61,663 nt of DNA from an uncultured Prevotella sp. Its GTDB lineage: Bacteria; Bacteroidota; Bacteroidia; Bacteroidales; Bacteroidaceae. The translations under genes were made by a program, and so were the position numbers. The DNA lies in assembly GCA_946183415.1 (NCBI GenBank), contig CAMHAM010000017.1, positions 1 to 61,663 on the forward strand, given 5' to 3'. Shown one piece after another: positions 34,215 to 42,978 of the stretch (position 1 is its first letter; every line of letters starts with the position of its first letter). The notes beneath the pieces were generated by a model. The model had not been told where the DNA came from. It worked only from the letters and a program-made list of their open reading frames with translations, and searched no databases.

Positions 34215-35689
34215 GGTCGCCTCCTTTCTGACATCCTTTTCACATAAGCTGCATAAGGCGAGCCCTGTACATTCCCACGAGCCTGAATGCAGCGCATCAC
34301 ATCCTGATAGCCAAGCGGCATCTCACGATAGCCGCCGTACTGCCGGGCCAGCCCTAAGTACTGTTGGAATCCCTGCACGTTACCCTTCAGGAGCATCTGC
34401 CCCAAGAAGTAGTCGAGGGCCATCTTGTTATCCGTATTATTCATCAAGAGCAAGCCGAACATCTTGTCGATCTCCTCATAATTGTAGAGAAAGCTATCCT
34501 TATACCTCAGTTGGCGCAGCTTGCCGTAGACAGGATGCGCATTCACCTTCGCCTCATCCTTCACCAAGCTCTCCATCTCCTCGGCCCAGCCGCGATAGAA
34601 GAGGCTCTTCTTCAGAAGATCGAGCTGCTTCTTCGCCGTCAGGTAATGCCCGTTAACGATCATGCACTCTGCGATTCGCTTCGAGCAGCGGCCGCTCTTC
34701 CTGCCATTCAGGATTGACTCCTGCGTATCGAACATGTAGCGCTGGGCAGAGTTCACCATTCCAAGCCGCCAGAAAGTCTCTGCGGAGGGCAGCATCGAAG
34801 TCAGGTCACGCGTACGCGGCATGATCAGTGCATCGTCGCCGCTCTGATAGAAATCGAACATACGGTCAGCCAGCAGCCGCTTCTGCGAAAGAGCCAGGTT
34901 TACGCAGTTACACCAGAAAGGTGTGCGCACCTCGAACTTACCGGCGCGACTTACGATTTCATCCCATCGCTCATTTCTGACCAGATAGTCCTGACGGATG
35001 AGTTCATACATATCCCGATCGTAGCCGCCCAGCTGAGGGGTCTGTAAAGGAATGCGGTAATAGTTCAGTCCGATCAGGACCTGTTGGAGAGGCCACTGAG
35101 GCAGGAACCAGGCATAAGCTGCCAACTGCACAGCCAACAGCCAACCAGATGTCCACAGATGTTTCCACCCAAACTGCAGCACACGGATCATCACATAAAT
35201 CCAGATGGCTGGTCCTATTAACCAATAAGCCAAAGGAAGAGTCATCGCATCTGTCGCCGATAATGACTTCTTGATTCTGACGCAAGTCAATGCCAAGGAC
35301 AGAACGACAGCTACAGGAAGTGACAACATGACATTGATATCGCCCATCAGCCACCAGAGCAAGACAACAGGCACAATGCTCACCGGCCACCACGATTTCG
35401 GGAGTAAACGCGCCGTCAGTCGCTGTAGCGCTACATAGAGTAAACTTAACAACAAGGCGCCCAGCCACTGCACATAATAGAATTGTACGATAAACTCTCC
35501 AAGCCAGTCAGCGAATCCGCCCGGCAAAGAAATACGTTCCACGAAATAATCCCACGTCCAAAGGAACAATTGGTACTGCTCCTGATACGACAGTGCATGG
35601 GGATAGGCAAAAAACCAAAACAAGAACACGCCGACGCCAACCAGCATCGAGAGACACGCGCTACCGTATTTGGTCATCACCTTCTTCAT
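34211..35689 (-). CDS. DUF6057-type membrane protein, copy C
   Basis: The 492-residue protein has about six to eight hydrophobic helices up to residue 210 and a TPR-like soluble tail (for example KRIAECMIVNGHYLTAKKQL near 358). The signature YQEQYQLFLWTWDYFVERI lies near residue 35. It is the first gene of the minus-strand operon running to 28876. The -7 box ends only 8 bp before the first ATG, so the mRNA would have almost no leader unless translation starts at the in-frame ATG at 35677. Confidence 0.82.
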   Translation of the reverse strand: MKKVMTKYGSACLSMLVGVGVFLFWFFAYPHALSYQEQYQLFLWTWDYFVERISLPGGFADWLGEFIVQFYYVQWLGALLLSLLYVALQRLTARLLPKSWWPVSIVPVVLLWWLMGDINVMLSLPVAVVLSLALTCVRIKKSLSATDAMTLPLAYWLIGPAIWIYVMIRVLQFGWKHLWTSGWLLAVQLAAYAWFLPQWPLQQVLIGLNYYRIPLQTPQLGGYDRDMYELIRQDYLVRNERWDEIVSRAGKFEVRTPFWCNCVNLALSQKRLLADRMFDFYQSGDDALIMPRTRDLTSMLPSAETFWRLGMVNSAQRYMFDTQESILNGRKSGRCSKRIAECMIVNGHYLTAKKQLDLLKKSLFYRGWAEEMESLVKDEAKVNAHPVYGKLRQLRYKDSFLYNYEEIDKMFGLLLMNNTDNKMALDYFLGQMLLKGNVQGFQQYLGLARQYGGYREMPLGYQDVMRCIQARGNVQGSPYAAYVKRMSERRRP

Positions 35690-35697
35690 AGACGCTG

Positions 35698-35727
35698 CAA
35701 AATTACCACAAAATTCTGAGTTTACAA
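35698..35727 (-). promoter_or_regulatory. Promoter of the DUF6057/propeller operon
   Basis: On the minus strand TAATTTTG (35698-35705) lies 19 bp from TTG (35725-35727). It should drive the five genes from 35689 down to 28876. Confidence 0.72.
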
Positions 35728-35744
35728 AAGTTTTATCAAAATTC

Positions 35745-38564
35745 TTATTTGGAGTGAACTAATATTTCCTGCAGGACAATACCAGGGTCGAGCAGATAGA
35801 TACGCAGGCGCTGATGGCCGTTGGCAGCAACTGGCACAGAACGCGAAGCATAGCCCCGAAGAACGTTCCAGCGCCATTCTGCCGTAAAGTCGTTGGCATG
35901 GATAGAGAACACCTGTGGCGCTGCATCGCCAATCTGCACCGCATAGCGGGCATCGCGCCCCTCGTAGACGTGCAAGGTGGGAAGCGTACGTACCTCTATC
36001 TTGGAGTCGTCACTCTGGATGTCAAGCTCGTACTCCACGTATGGAGCCTTATCCACTTGCTGACAGGATGGTGTATCGAAGGGCAGCACAAGCACCCCAT
36101 CGGAATATCCCAGACCGACTATCCGCTTGACATCGCCCCGCTTATTCTGGTAATCACGGGCCGGAATCCTCAGACGCGGCTCTTTCTCGAAGGGCGGATA
36201 CAGCCCGATATACATCTGGTCAATGCGGGCATCTGGTTTCAGGTCGGTGACTGCAAGATGGTTAACGCCTTTCTTCAGGAGCAGCGTCCCCACACGACTC
36301 CACATCGGGCCGACATAAGGGGCATGCCATATATTATTAATCGGTGTGGCTGAGGCTTGGAAAGTGGCATCGTCTGTCGTGATACGGCAGAACTCATTAT
36401 CCTTAGCCTCCTTGGAGAAGTTTTGTACGGGTGATAGTGCCTCGATCCAAAGAGGGATCTCGCCTTCTACGTCACTTTCGATGGCAACGCCTTCCTGAGA
36501 CAGGGCATCGCTGACGGAAAGGGTTCGGGGCTTTGGGCCATTTTGAGACTCAGCAAACAGTTCTGCCGTGCAATAAGGCGGATCGATCTTGTCTGAACGT
36601 AACCAGTGATAGGGCTGCCAGTTAAAGAAGTCGGCCCACTTACCTTCGAGCAACTCGTTGTTATAATGGTTTGTCCATGCGTTCAGTTCACCGAACATCG
36701 TCTCCACTCTGTGGGCATCAGCCATTGCTCCTATGCTGTCGCCAGTTGTGCCACGCACCATACTGCGGCGCGCCAACAGCTGGTACTCATTGATCATGGC
36801 AGCCCCACGGACAGGATAGTGGACAAGCTCGAAGAAGGCAGCCTTCAATGGTTCTGGAACGCGGTTTGACAGATTGTCGGCATGGGCAGCCAAGGCGCGC
36901 CACTGGGCTATGCGCTGTTCTATCTGATCTTCGCTGTAGTTGACGAACCACACATGTGAGTCCTTTCCTGCTGCCTGCAGGCGGTAATAGCCTGCCTGTA
37001 TGTCGGCAATCTCTTGTGCCAGTTCGCTACCAAATGTCTTCGCTGCCCAGCATCTGGTATAGTCGTGTGCCTCTTCTGGTTTCCAGCGGTTGATGTTCCA
37101 GGCAAGTTCCATCACGAATGATATTTCCTTCTCTGCCGGTTTGATGTCACCTACATTGAACACCCATATCTTTCTGGCACCAAAGGTATAGGCCTTAGTG
37201 AGCTCCGTGCTGAGGAAAGCTGGTGAGAGCGGTGAGAGCCAGATCCAGCTGGCCGGATCACCATGATAAGAGAGGTGATAATAGATGCCTGCCCCACCCT
37301 TGCGTTTCTGTTCCTCGGGATTACACAAGTTACGGCAGTAGCCGTGCTTGTCGTCACTCCAGAGCAGGGTCACATCCTCTGGTACCTTCAGCCCGTTATG
37401 GTAGGCATCGAGCACCTCCTCGTAGGTACAGAGAACTTGTGGGATATCCTCAATCGGCTTCTTGACATGCCTCCGCAACATGTCACGCTGGTCGTCGATG
37501 GCCTTTTGCATGAGGGCGACGCGCTCCGCCGTGGAATTGGCTCCTTCCATGGGATAGTCGTGGATACCACGCAGGCCGAGGGTGTAGGTATTCTCATAGC
37601 GTCCATTGGTCTTGACACGTGTCTCCCAATACTGATGCATCGTCTCGCGGTTGGTGATATAGTTGAAGTCGCCGTAGACCGCCGGCCTGCCTTCCCGTCT
37701 GGCCTGCTCATCCACAGCCTTCCACTCACCTTCATTGTTACGCAGCATCTGTTCGCAGTGCGACGACCCCATTACGATAGCATAGTCGTCAGCCAGTCGG
37801 GCATTCTCGGGATTGTCGTTGAAGGCCTGCGTCCCTGGGTGCATGGCGGGCCACAGATAGTTGGCCTTTAAGCGCAGCAGCAGCTCGAACACTTGCCTAT
37901 AGGTCTTCGGTCCCACCTTGCCCGTCTCCTTTTCATAGTGCTGTTCTGCCCAGCGTGCCCAACCGCCAAACCGTTCGTCGTTGATGAAAATGCCACGATA
38001 CTGCACGTCAGGCTCTTTTTGGACGAAGGTGACAGGCTCTACGAAGAGTGCCGTGCGCTTCCGAGGGGTGACGTCGGCCCACCAGTACCAGGGGGATACC
38101 CCGATGGCCTCGCAGAGCGATGTCAGGGCGAAAGCCGTGCCACGCCGGTCACTTCCTATGACGAGCAGCAGCGGTGCCCCGGTCTTTGGGTGCTCGGCAG
38201 TCATTATGACAAACGACTCCCACTTGCCTCTGACGGAGCTGACATCCAAATTCAGGCGCTTCACCAGCTCGTCTGTCAGACGGCTCTTCCCCAATGTGCC
38301 AGCCACGACAGCTGCACTTTTTGGTAGCTGATGACTCACGACGGGACGCTGGCCCGTGACGCGCTCCACATCGTCGGCCAGCATACGGGCACTGATATCT
38401 ACCACCGGGAAGTCGTGCGCATCCGTACAGATGGTTGCTACCGATGCGGACGAGGCCAAGGGGAAATAGCCAGCCAGTTTCTGCACTGTCACTATGGGAA
38501 AACCAGCGGCATAAGTTGCCAATACGGACAGCAGTCCGCAGATGATAAACGACAGTTTCTTCAT
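35745..38564 (-). CDS. GH115 alpha-glucuronidase
   Basis: GH115 enzymes remove (methyl)glucuronic acid from internal xylose units of glucuronoxylan. The 939-residue protein has a signal peptide (about 1-20) and family blocks GVSPWYWWADVTPRKR (about 153-168), GIFINDERFGGWARWAEQHY (near 191), KANYLWPAMHPGTQAFNDN (near 233) and MGSSHCEQMLRNNEGEW (near 268). The C-terminal 350 residues are beta-sandwich-like, as in known members. It follows the big GH2 gene after 46 bp in one operon. Location is probably periplasmic, since no lipobox is seen. Confidence 0.9.
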   Translation of the reverse strand: MKKLSFIICGLLSVLATYAAGFPIVTVQKLAGYFPLASSASVATICTDAHDFPVVDISARMLADDVERVTGQRPVVSHQLPKSAAVVAGTLGKSRLTDELVKRLNLDVSSVRGKWESFVIMTAEHPKTGAPLLLVIGSDRRGTAFALTSLCEAIGVSPWYWWADVTPRKRTALFVEPVTFVQKEPDVQYRGIFINDERFGGWARWAEQHYEKETGKVGPKTYRQVFELLLRLKANYLWPAMHPGTQAFNDNPENARLADDYAIVMGSSHCEQMLRNNEGEWKAVDEQARREGRPAVYGDFNYITNRETMHQYWETRVKTNGRYENTYTLGLRGIHDYPMEGANSTAERVALMQKAIDDQRDMLRRHVKKPIEDIPQVLCTYEEVLDAYHNGLKVPEDVTLLWSDDKHGYCRNLCNPEEQKRKGGAGIYYHLSYHGDPASWIWLSPLSPAFLSTELTKAYTFGARKIWVFNVGDIKPAEKEISFVMELAWNINRWKPEEAHDYTRCWAAKTFGSELAQEIADIQAGYYRLQAAGKDSHVWFVNYSEDQIEQRIAQWRALAAHADNLSNRVPEPLKAAFFELVHYPVRGAAMINEYQLLARRSMVRGTTGDSIGAMADAHRVETMFGELNAWTNHYNNELLEGKWADFFNWQPYHWLRSDKIDPPYCTAELFAESQNGPKPRTLSVSDALSQEGVAIESDVEGEIPLWIEALSPVQNFSKEAKDNEFCRITTDDATFQASATPINNIWHAPYVGPMWSRVGTLLLKKGVNHLAVTDLKPDARIDQMYIGLYPPFEKEPRLRIPARDYQNKRGDVKRIVGLGYSDGVLVLPFDTPSCQQVDKAPYVEYELDIQSDDSKIEVRTLPTLHVYEGRDARYAVQIGDAAPQVFSIHANDFTAEWRWNVLRGYASRSVPVAANGHQRLRIYLLDPGIVLQEILVHSK

Positions 38565-38580
38565 ATCACACTCTTTATTA

Positions 38581-38612
38581 CCTATTCACTCTACACTACT
38601 CACTCTTCACTT
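38581..38612. repeat. GTGAAGAGTGAGTAGTG repeat before GH115
   Basis: On the minus strand, three or four imperfect 8-10 bp units (GTGAAGA, GTGAGTA, GTGTAGA, GTGAATA) fill the gap between the GH2 stop and the GH115 start. They resemble the repeats at 15261 and 15966. Confidence 0.6.
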
Positions 38613-41600
38613 AAAAAAGTCCCGTCACGTCTACCCGACAGTCCTTGCAGCCACGCGCATCCTGTCGCTTCCAACTGATGGTAACAGTCTTCGACTCACC
38701 GGGCATCAGTGTGATATAGTTATCACTATAGATGGCCGGCAGGATCTGCTCGCCATCCTCGCCCTTCAGGTTCAGACGCAGGAACGGAGCGGGCACCTTA
38801 CTCTTGTTGTGCAGTGTGAGGCGGGCGATGGAGTTGTTGCCGTCACTGCTGACGGTCATCTGCTGGGAAATCTCAGCCTTGGCGAGTGTTCCAAGTGCCT
38901 GATAGCCCTCTTTGCCCTCCATGATGTAGGTGTTTTCAGAGACGGTTCCCCGCTTGTCAACCAGAGTCAGTCGCAGGAAGTAGCCGCTAGCCGGTGCCTT
39001 CGGCATCAGCGTCGAGAGCTTTTGCCAAGCGATGGTTGTATCCTCCTGGCTGCCGAGACGCTGCTTCTGCTGACAGATGCGCTTGCCGTGGAGGTCGAAG
39101 ACGGTGACTGTAGCAGTGAGGGCAGTCCTGTTTCCCGCCGAGTGATTCACGATCTCGATGCTGTCGGTAAGGTGGTTATACTGGATATGCAGCGGTTCAC
39201 AGGCTTTCTTACAGCCAAAGTAGGCTGCTGTGGGGTCGAAGTAGTAGTCGTAGGTCTGCCACACCATCGACGGCCAGCAGGGGTGACTCATCCAGAGCAG
39301 CAGTCCTGCACGGCTCTTGCTGGTCGACTCGAACATCACGCGGTAGCCGTTGTAATTGATGAGCTGTGCCCACCGGCTGAACTCCTCGGCATCCCTTGCC
39401 TTTCCGAAGCCCTTCTCCACCATCTGGTTGAACGAGGCGGCCCGCTGAGCTCCCTGCAGGGTGAAGTCGTGTTGTCCCCACTGGCGTGACTGTGGCCAGA
39501 GTGCTTCGGGCGAGAAGGTACGACGCAGGCTCTCGATGTTCATCACGTTTGGCATACCGCGCTCAGAGTGGATCTTGCCGCTCTGCTTCTCATAATACTC
39601 CTTCTTCGTCAGTGCTCGATACGGTCCGCCGCCGCTGACACCCTGAGCGGAGGAGTGGGAGATATACTCCATGCCCGGAGCCAGCTGATGGACATACTCG
39701 CGGAGCTTTCTGTCAAGCGCCTCGGGAGGGAAGCCTTCATTACGCCCGCAATAGAGGCCAATACTGGCATGGGAGCGCATGCGGCGGGTGTAGTCTTTCG
39801 CATTACCCAGGAACAGCGGGTTGTCGTAGGGGTCAGGCCCATCGGCAGGATTGGCCAGCCAGAAGTCCTGCCAGATCATGATGCCGTGACGATCGCAGGC
39901 TTCATAGAAGGCCTCGTCGCCAACCTGTCCCACCCAGTTGCGGATCATGGTGAAGTTCATGTCGCGGTGATAGCCCACGGCAATGTCGTATTCACGCGAG
40001 CGGTAGAGCAGGTTATGCTCGTCGAAACCCCAGTTGCCGCCAAGGGGGATGAAGCGCCGACCGTTCACATAGATGTGCAGCGAGTCTGTCGTGTCCTCAT
40101 ACGTCATCTGCCGCAGACCGGCCTTGTAGGTCAACGAAGAAGCCTCAGCCCCCTCGGGTGTAAACGTGAAGCCGGCATCATAGAGCCAGGCCTCGCCATA
40201 ACCGTTCGGCCACCAGAGGCGGAAGTCTTTGCTCGCCAGCTGAGGGAACTCCTTGGGACAGAACGCGATTTCCTGTTCTGTCTGTGCAGGGATGGTTACC
40301 TCCTGCTCGAATCGGACATCGCCGATAAAACCACTGAGCTTTCCCTTCACCGCCTTCGTATCGTGATTACGGACAAACACGGAGGGCATCACCGATATCA
40401 CAGGGTTGCCCACCTCGGTCTTGACATACGGATCGCTGACGGTCACCATACCGGTTGTCGTCAGGTAGACTTCGTTCCAGATGCCTGCCTCACGACCACG
40501 GGTGGTTGTAATCCAGTCCCAGCCCACAGTGGCATGGAACGTTGGATTGTCGGCACCAAGAATGCCACCGTTGAACTGTGTGCTGTTCTCATCCTTCTCC
40601 TTGATGGCGGCAAAGTGCTCGTTGCAGATGATTTCTACAGCCAGATAATTCCTGCCTTGCTTCAGGAGCCCCGTCACATTGAACCTGCCCCGCATGAAGG
40701 CACCCTCGATACGTCCCAGACGCTGACCATTCAGGAAGACGTTCGCCTTCCAGTTGATGCCATCGAAATTGAGCCACTGCTGCCCTCCGCCAAGCGCTGT
40801 CACCTCAAACTCATCGCGGTACCAGAAGTTGCTGCGGAAGAACGATTCGGATATCTGGTCGATGTCATCGGCATAGTTCGGGTCGGGCACTGCACCTATA
40901 TTTATATAAGAAGTGAGCACCGTGCCCGGCACCGTAGCCACTATCCAGTCTTTCGCGTCAAAGGCTGCCGAGGCAATCTGCTCGCCAGTGGCATCCACCT
41001 CCGACGAACGCTGCAGCTGCCAGTTGCCGCCACTCAGATCATAACAGCCGTTCCGCTCGCCTGCCACCGAGTGGGGTTGATATATCTGCTTCTGCCTCGA
41101 CAGCACCTGCATCTCCCGTAGGGCATAGTAGCCGGCATCGCCGGGCTCCTGCATCAGCACCCTGACATAACGGGCCGACACCTTCTCACGGTCGGTTATC
41201 GTCTTCCAGTTGTCAGCATCGTCCGACACCTGGATACTGTATTTCCGGGGAGTCTGATTCCACTCAAGCTGCACCTGCTCGATGGGCAGACTCCTGCCCA
41301 AGTCAACGCATAGCCACTGTTCACCGCCGCCCTTGCTGATCCACATGCTGCTGAACTGCCGTGAAGGCATGGCCTCCACATAGCCGCCCTGTTCATCCAG
41401 GAAGCTAAGCTCGGTAACATCCCAGTGGGCTGCCCCGTCCATATCAAAGCTCAGGCGGAAGTGGCTCATGTCTGTCGTGGCGTCAAATGTGATCACCTCG
41501 TTCAGCACCCTTGCGGAGAGATACTCCTGCGCCTCCTGCTTATTGGGATCAGAGTGCAGCTTATAGTGTAGCGGTGTGCCAGGCAGCTTGTCGCCCTTCT

Positions 41601-42114
41601 GTTCCCCGATGGTCTGCCACTGCTTTCCGTCGGCAGACACTTCGCCGTAGAGTCGATAGCCTTTTGTGGCCACCTTGTCGTCGTAGGCCACCATGCCCTG
41701 CACCCTGACCTTCCTGGCCTTGACTGCCAGAGCCTGGCTCCAGTCGTATTGCAGCCACGAATGGGCTCCCATCAGAATGTTCCGCGAGAACGGACCGCCG
41801 TCGATGGCCCATTCCGCTTCCCGCCTTGGCAGCACGCCCGCCGGTGTTGTCACCGTGAGCGTTGCCGGCTCCGAAGTGTCACAGATGCCGTCGGTCACTA
41901 AGTGTGCCGTATGGTTATAGTCACAGGTCGACGAGGCCCATGCCTTGCGGTGCAGAGCGACATTCGTCAGTACATCGCTACTCGCCCAACTCACCGTTGG
42001 TGCGAAATATTCACTCTGACATCCAGGGTACTGACCGATGCCCCGTGTCTGGTCATCGGCTACTGGCGAGGCGGATGCCAGAAACATACTGGCTGTTAAC
42101 AATAGCTGTAGCAT
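38611..42114 (-). CDS. Large GH2 glycoside hydrolase with discoidin-type domains
   Basis: The 1167-residue protein starts with a signal peptide (about 1-16). Two F5/8 type C (discoidin) modules appear in the first 350 residues (WLQYDWSQALAVKARKVRVQ and EQWLCVDLGRSLPIEQVQLE). The GH2 jelly roll, Ig-like and barrel domains follow; the acid/base glutamate is probably E793 in YCGRNEGFP. The core resembles exo-beta-glucosaminidase or mannosidase-type GH2 members more than LacZ, for instance ATVPGTVLTSYINIG at the jelly roll start. In a locus with GH115, its true sugar is not evident. The gene begins 26 bp after the esterase pseudogene. Confidence 0.85.
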   Translation of the reverse strand: MLQLLLTASMFLASASPVADDQTRGIGQYPGCQSEYFAPTVSWASSDVLTNVALHRKAWASSTCDYNHTAHLVTDGICDTSEPATLTVTTPAGVLPRREAEWAIDGGPFSRNILMGAHSWLQYDWSQALAVKARKVRVQGMVAYDDKVATKGYRLYGEVSADGKQWQTIGEQKGDKLPGTPLHYKLHSDPNKQEAQEYLSARVLNEVITFDATTDMSHFRLSFDMDGAAHWDVTELSFLDEQGGYVEAMPSRQFSSMWISKGGGEQWLCVDLGRSLPIEQVQLEWNQTPRKYSIQVSDDADNWKTITDREKVSARYVRVLMQEPGDAGYYALREMQVLSRQKQIYQPHSVAGERNGCYDLSGGNWQLQRSSEVDATGEQIASAAFDAKDWIVATVPGTVLTSYINIGAVPDPNYADDIDQISESFFRSNFWYRDEFEVTALGGGQQWLNFDGINWKANVFLNGQRLGRIEGAFMRGRFNVTGLLKQGRNYLAVEIICNEHFAAIKEKDENSTQFNGGILGADNPTFHATVGWDWITTTRGREAGIWNEVYLTTTGMVTVSDPYVKTEVGNPVISVMPSVFVRNHDTKAVKGKLSGFIGDVRFEQEVTIPAQTEQEIAFCPKEFPQLASKDFRLWWPNGYGEAWLYDAGFTFTPEGAEASSLTYKAGLRQMTYEDTTDSLHIYVNGRRFIPLGGNWGFDEHNLLYRSREYDIAVGYHRDMNFTMIRNWVGQVGDEAFYEACDRHGIMIWQDFWLANPADGPDPYDNPLFLGNAKDYTRRMRSHASIGLYCGRNEGFPPEALDRKLREYVHQLAPGMEYISHSSAQGVSGGGPYRALTKKEYYEKQSGKIHSERGMPNVMNIESLRRTFSPEALWPQSRQWGQHDFTLQGAQRAASFNQMVEKGFGKARDAEEFSRWAQLINYNGYRVMFESTSKSRAGLLLWMSHPCWPSMVWQTYDYYFDPTAAYFGCKKACEPLHIQYNHLTDSIEIVNHSAGNRTALTATVTVFDLHGKRICQQKQRLGSQEDTTIAWQKLSTLMPKAPASGYFLRLTLVDKRGTVSENTYIMEGKEGYQALGTLAKAEISQQMTVSSDGNNSIARLTLHNKSKVPAPFLRLNLKGEDGEQILPAIYSDNYITLMPGESKTVTISWKRQDARGCKDCRVDVTGLF

Positions 42115-42140
42115 ATTAATTTTTTCTTTTTGGTGAATAG

Positions 42141-42798
42141 TTACTTTCTCTGTAGAAACCGATCCGTACGGAAGGGAGCGACTGGCAGCCCGCTACGGCT
42201 GATCAGATCGCCTATCTCGAAGTTCTTGAAACAATAGCGTACAGCGACTGGCGAAGGAACTTCGGAACAGCTGACGATAACGGATTTATGCTGTTCATTA
42301 AGACGGGCATTGGCAGGACGGAAAATACCGTCATCGCCTGCGACCTCAAATCCATGGGCATCTTCCCAAGGGCTGAGTCCGCCCTCCGCATGGGTAAAGA
42401 ATACTTCAATCTCAGAACCATGCACGTCCATATGATCATATTCAGGGCTGTCGCCTGCTATCTGCTTCATGCCGTATGTGTGGTGGAGCACCGAATAGGC
42501 AAAGCGGTAACCGACATCACGCTTGTTGCAAGGGTGTATGTTTTTGCATAGAGGCAGCTGGCGTAAGTAACTTCACGATCCAAGTACTGTCCTTAGCAAC
42601 CTTGACAGAAACGGTTTCACCGCTCCAGTCGCCTTTGACAGATACTACAGATCCAGGACTTGCCTTACCCCAAAGACGTACCCCGGTCTGCTGCTGCAAT
42701 ACCATATTATTACTGATAATATCCGGCAAAAGGAACCCGTTTCCTGCGGATAGCGCCAGGCAATACAATGCCAGACAAAGTGTGCATAGCTTTTTCAT
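42141..42798 (-). pseudogene. Sialate O-acetylesterase, internally deleted
   Basis: The gene starts at 42798 with a signal peptide and the family opening LPDIISNNMVLQQ, continues about 80 residues, and ends in TGA near 42517. Reading resumes in another frame with IHPCNKRDVGYRFAYSVLHH and runs to 42141 (DGIFRPANARL, VRYCFKNFEIGDL). Intact family members have about 450-650 residues; here about 350 or more are missing, including the catalytic serine. The shift is near 42540. The esterase remnant fits a locus for acetylated polysaccharide. The remaining frames could still be transcribed into GH2 and GH115. Confidence 0.85.
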
Positions 42799-42822
42799 TG
42801 TGATATAGTTTTGTTTTTTCTG

Positions 42823-42830
42823 CAAAGGTA
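42823..42830 (-). promoter_or_regulatory. Promoter -7 box of the esterase/GH2/GH115 operon
   Basis: On the minus strand TACCTTTG lies 25 bp before the ATG of the broken esterase. It is the only promoter I see for the downstream GH2 and GH115 genes. The -33 region is weak. Confidence 0.65.
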
Positions 42831-42915
42831 GCATATTTCAACAACAAACATGCATATGAGTAAGAAAAAAGTATGCCTCAAATGTTGCAAACCTGTACCA
42901 AGTGCTCATCTGTAC

Positions 42916-42946
42916 TTGCAGAATTGAGATTTTCAGTTTATCTTTG
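42916..42946 (+). promoter_or_regulatory. Promoter of the GH43/GH2 gene
   Basis: TTG at 42916-42918 and TATCTTTG at 42939-42946 are 20 bp apart, 32 bp before the ATG. Confidence 0.78.
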
Positions 42947-42978
42947 CAGAAAAAAATATCTTACCAATTATAAAAAAT

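Noticed and set aside
39568..41121. 517-codon plus-strand frame inside the large GH2 gene
   Set aside because: The minus-strand reading gives GH2 and discoidin motifs throughout; the opposite frame gives none.
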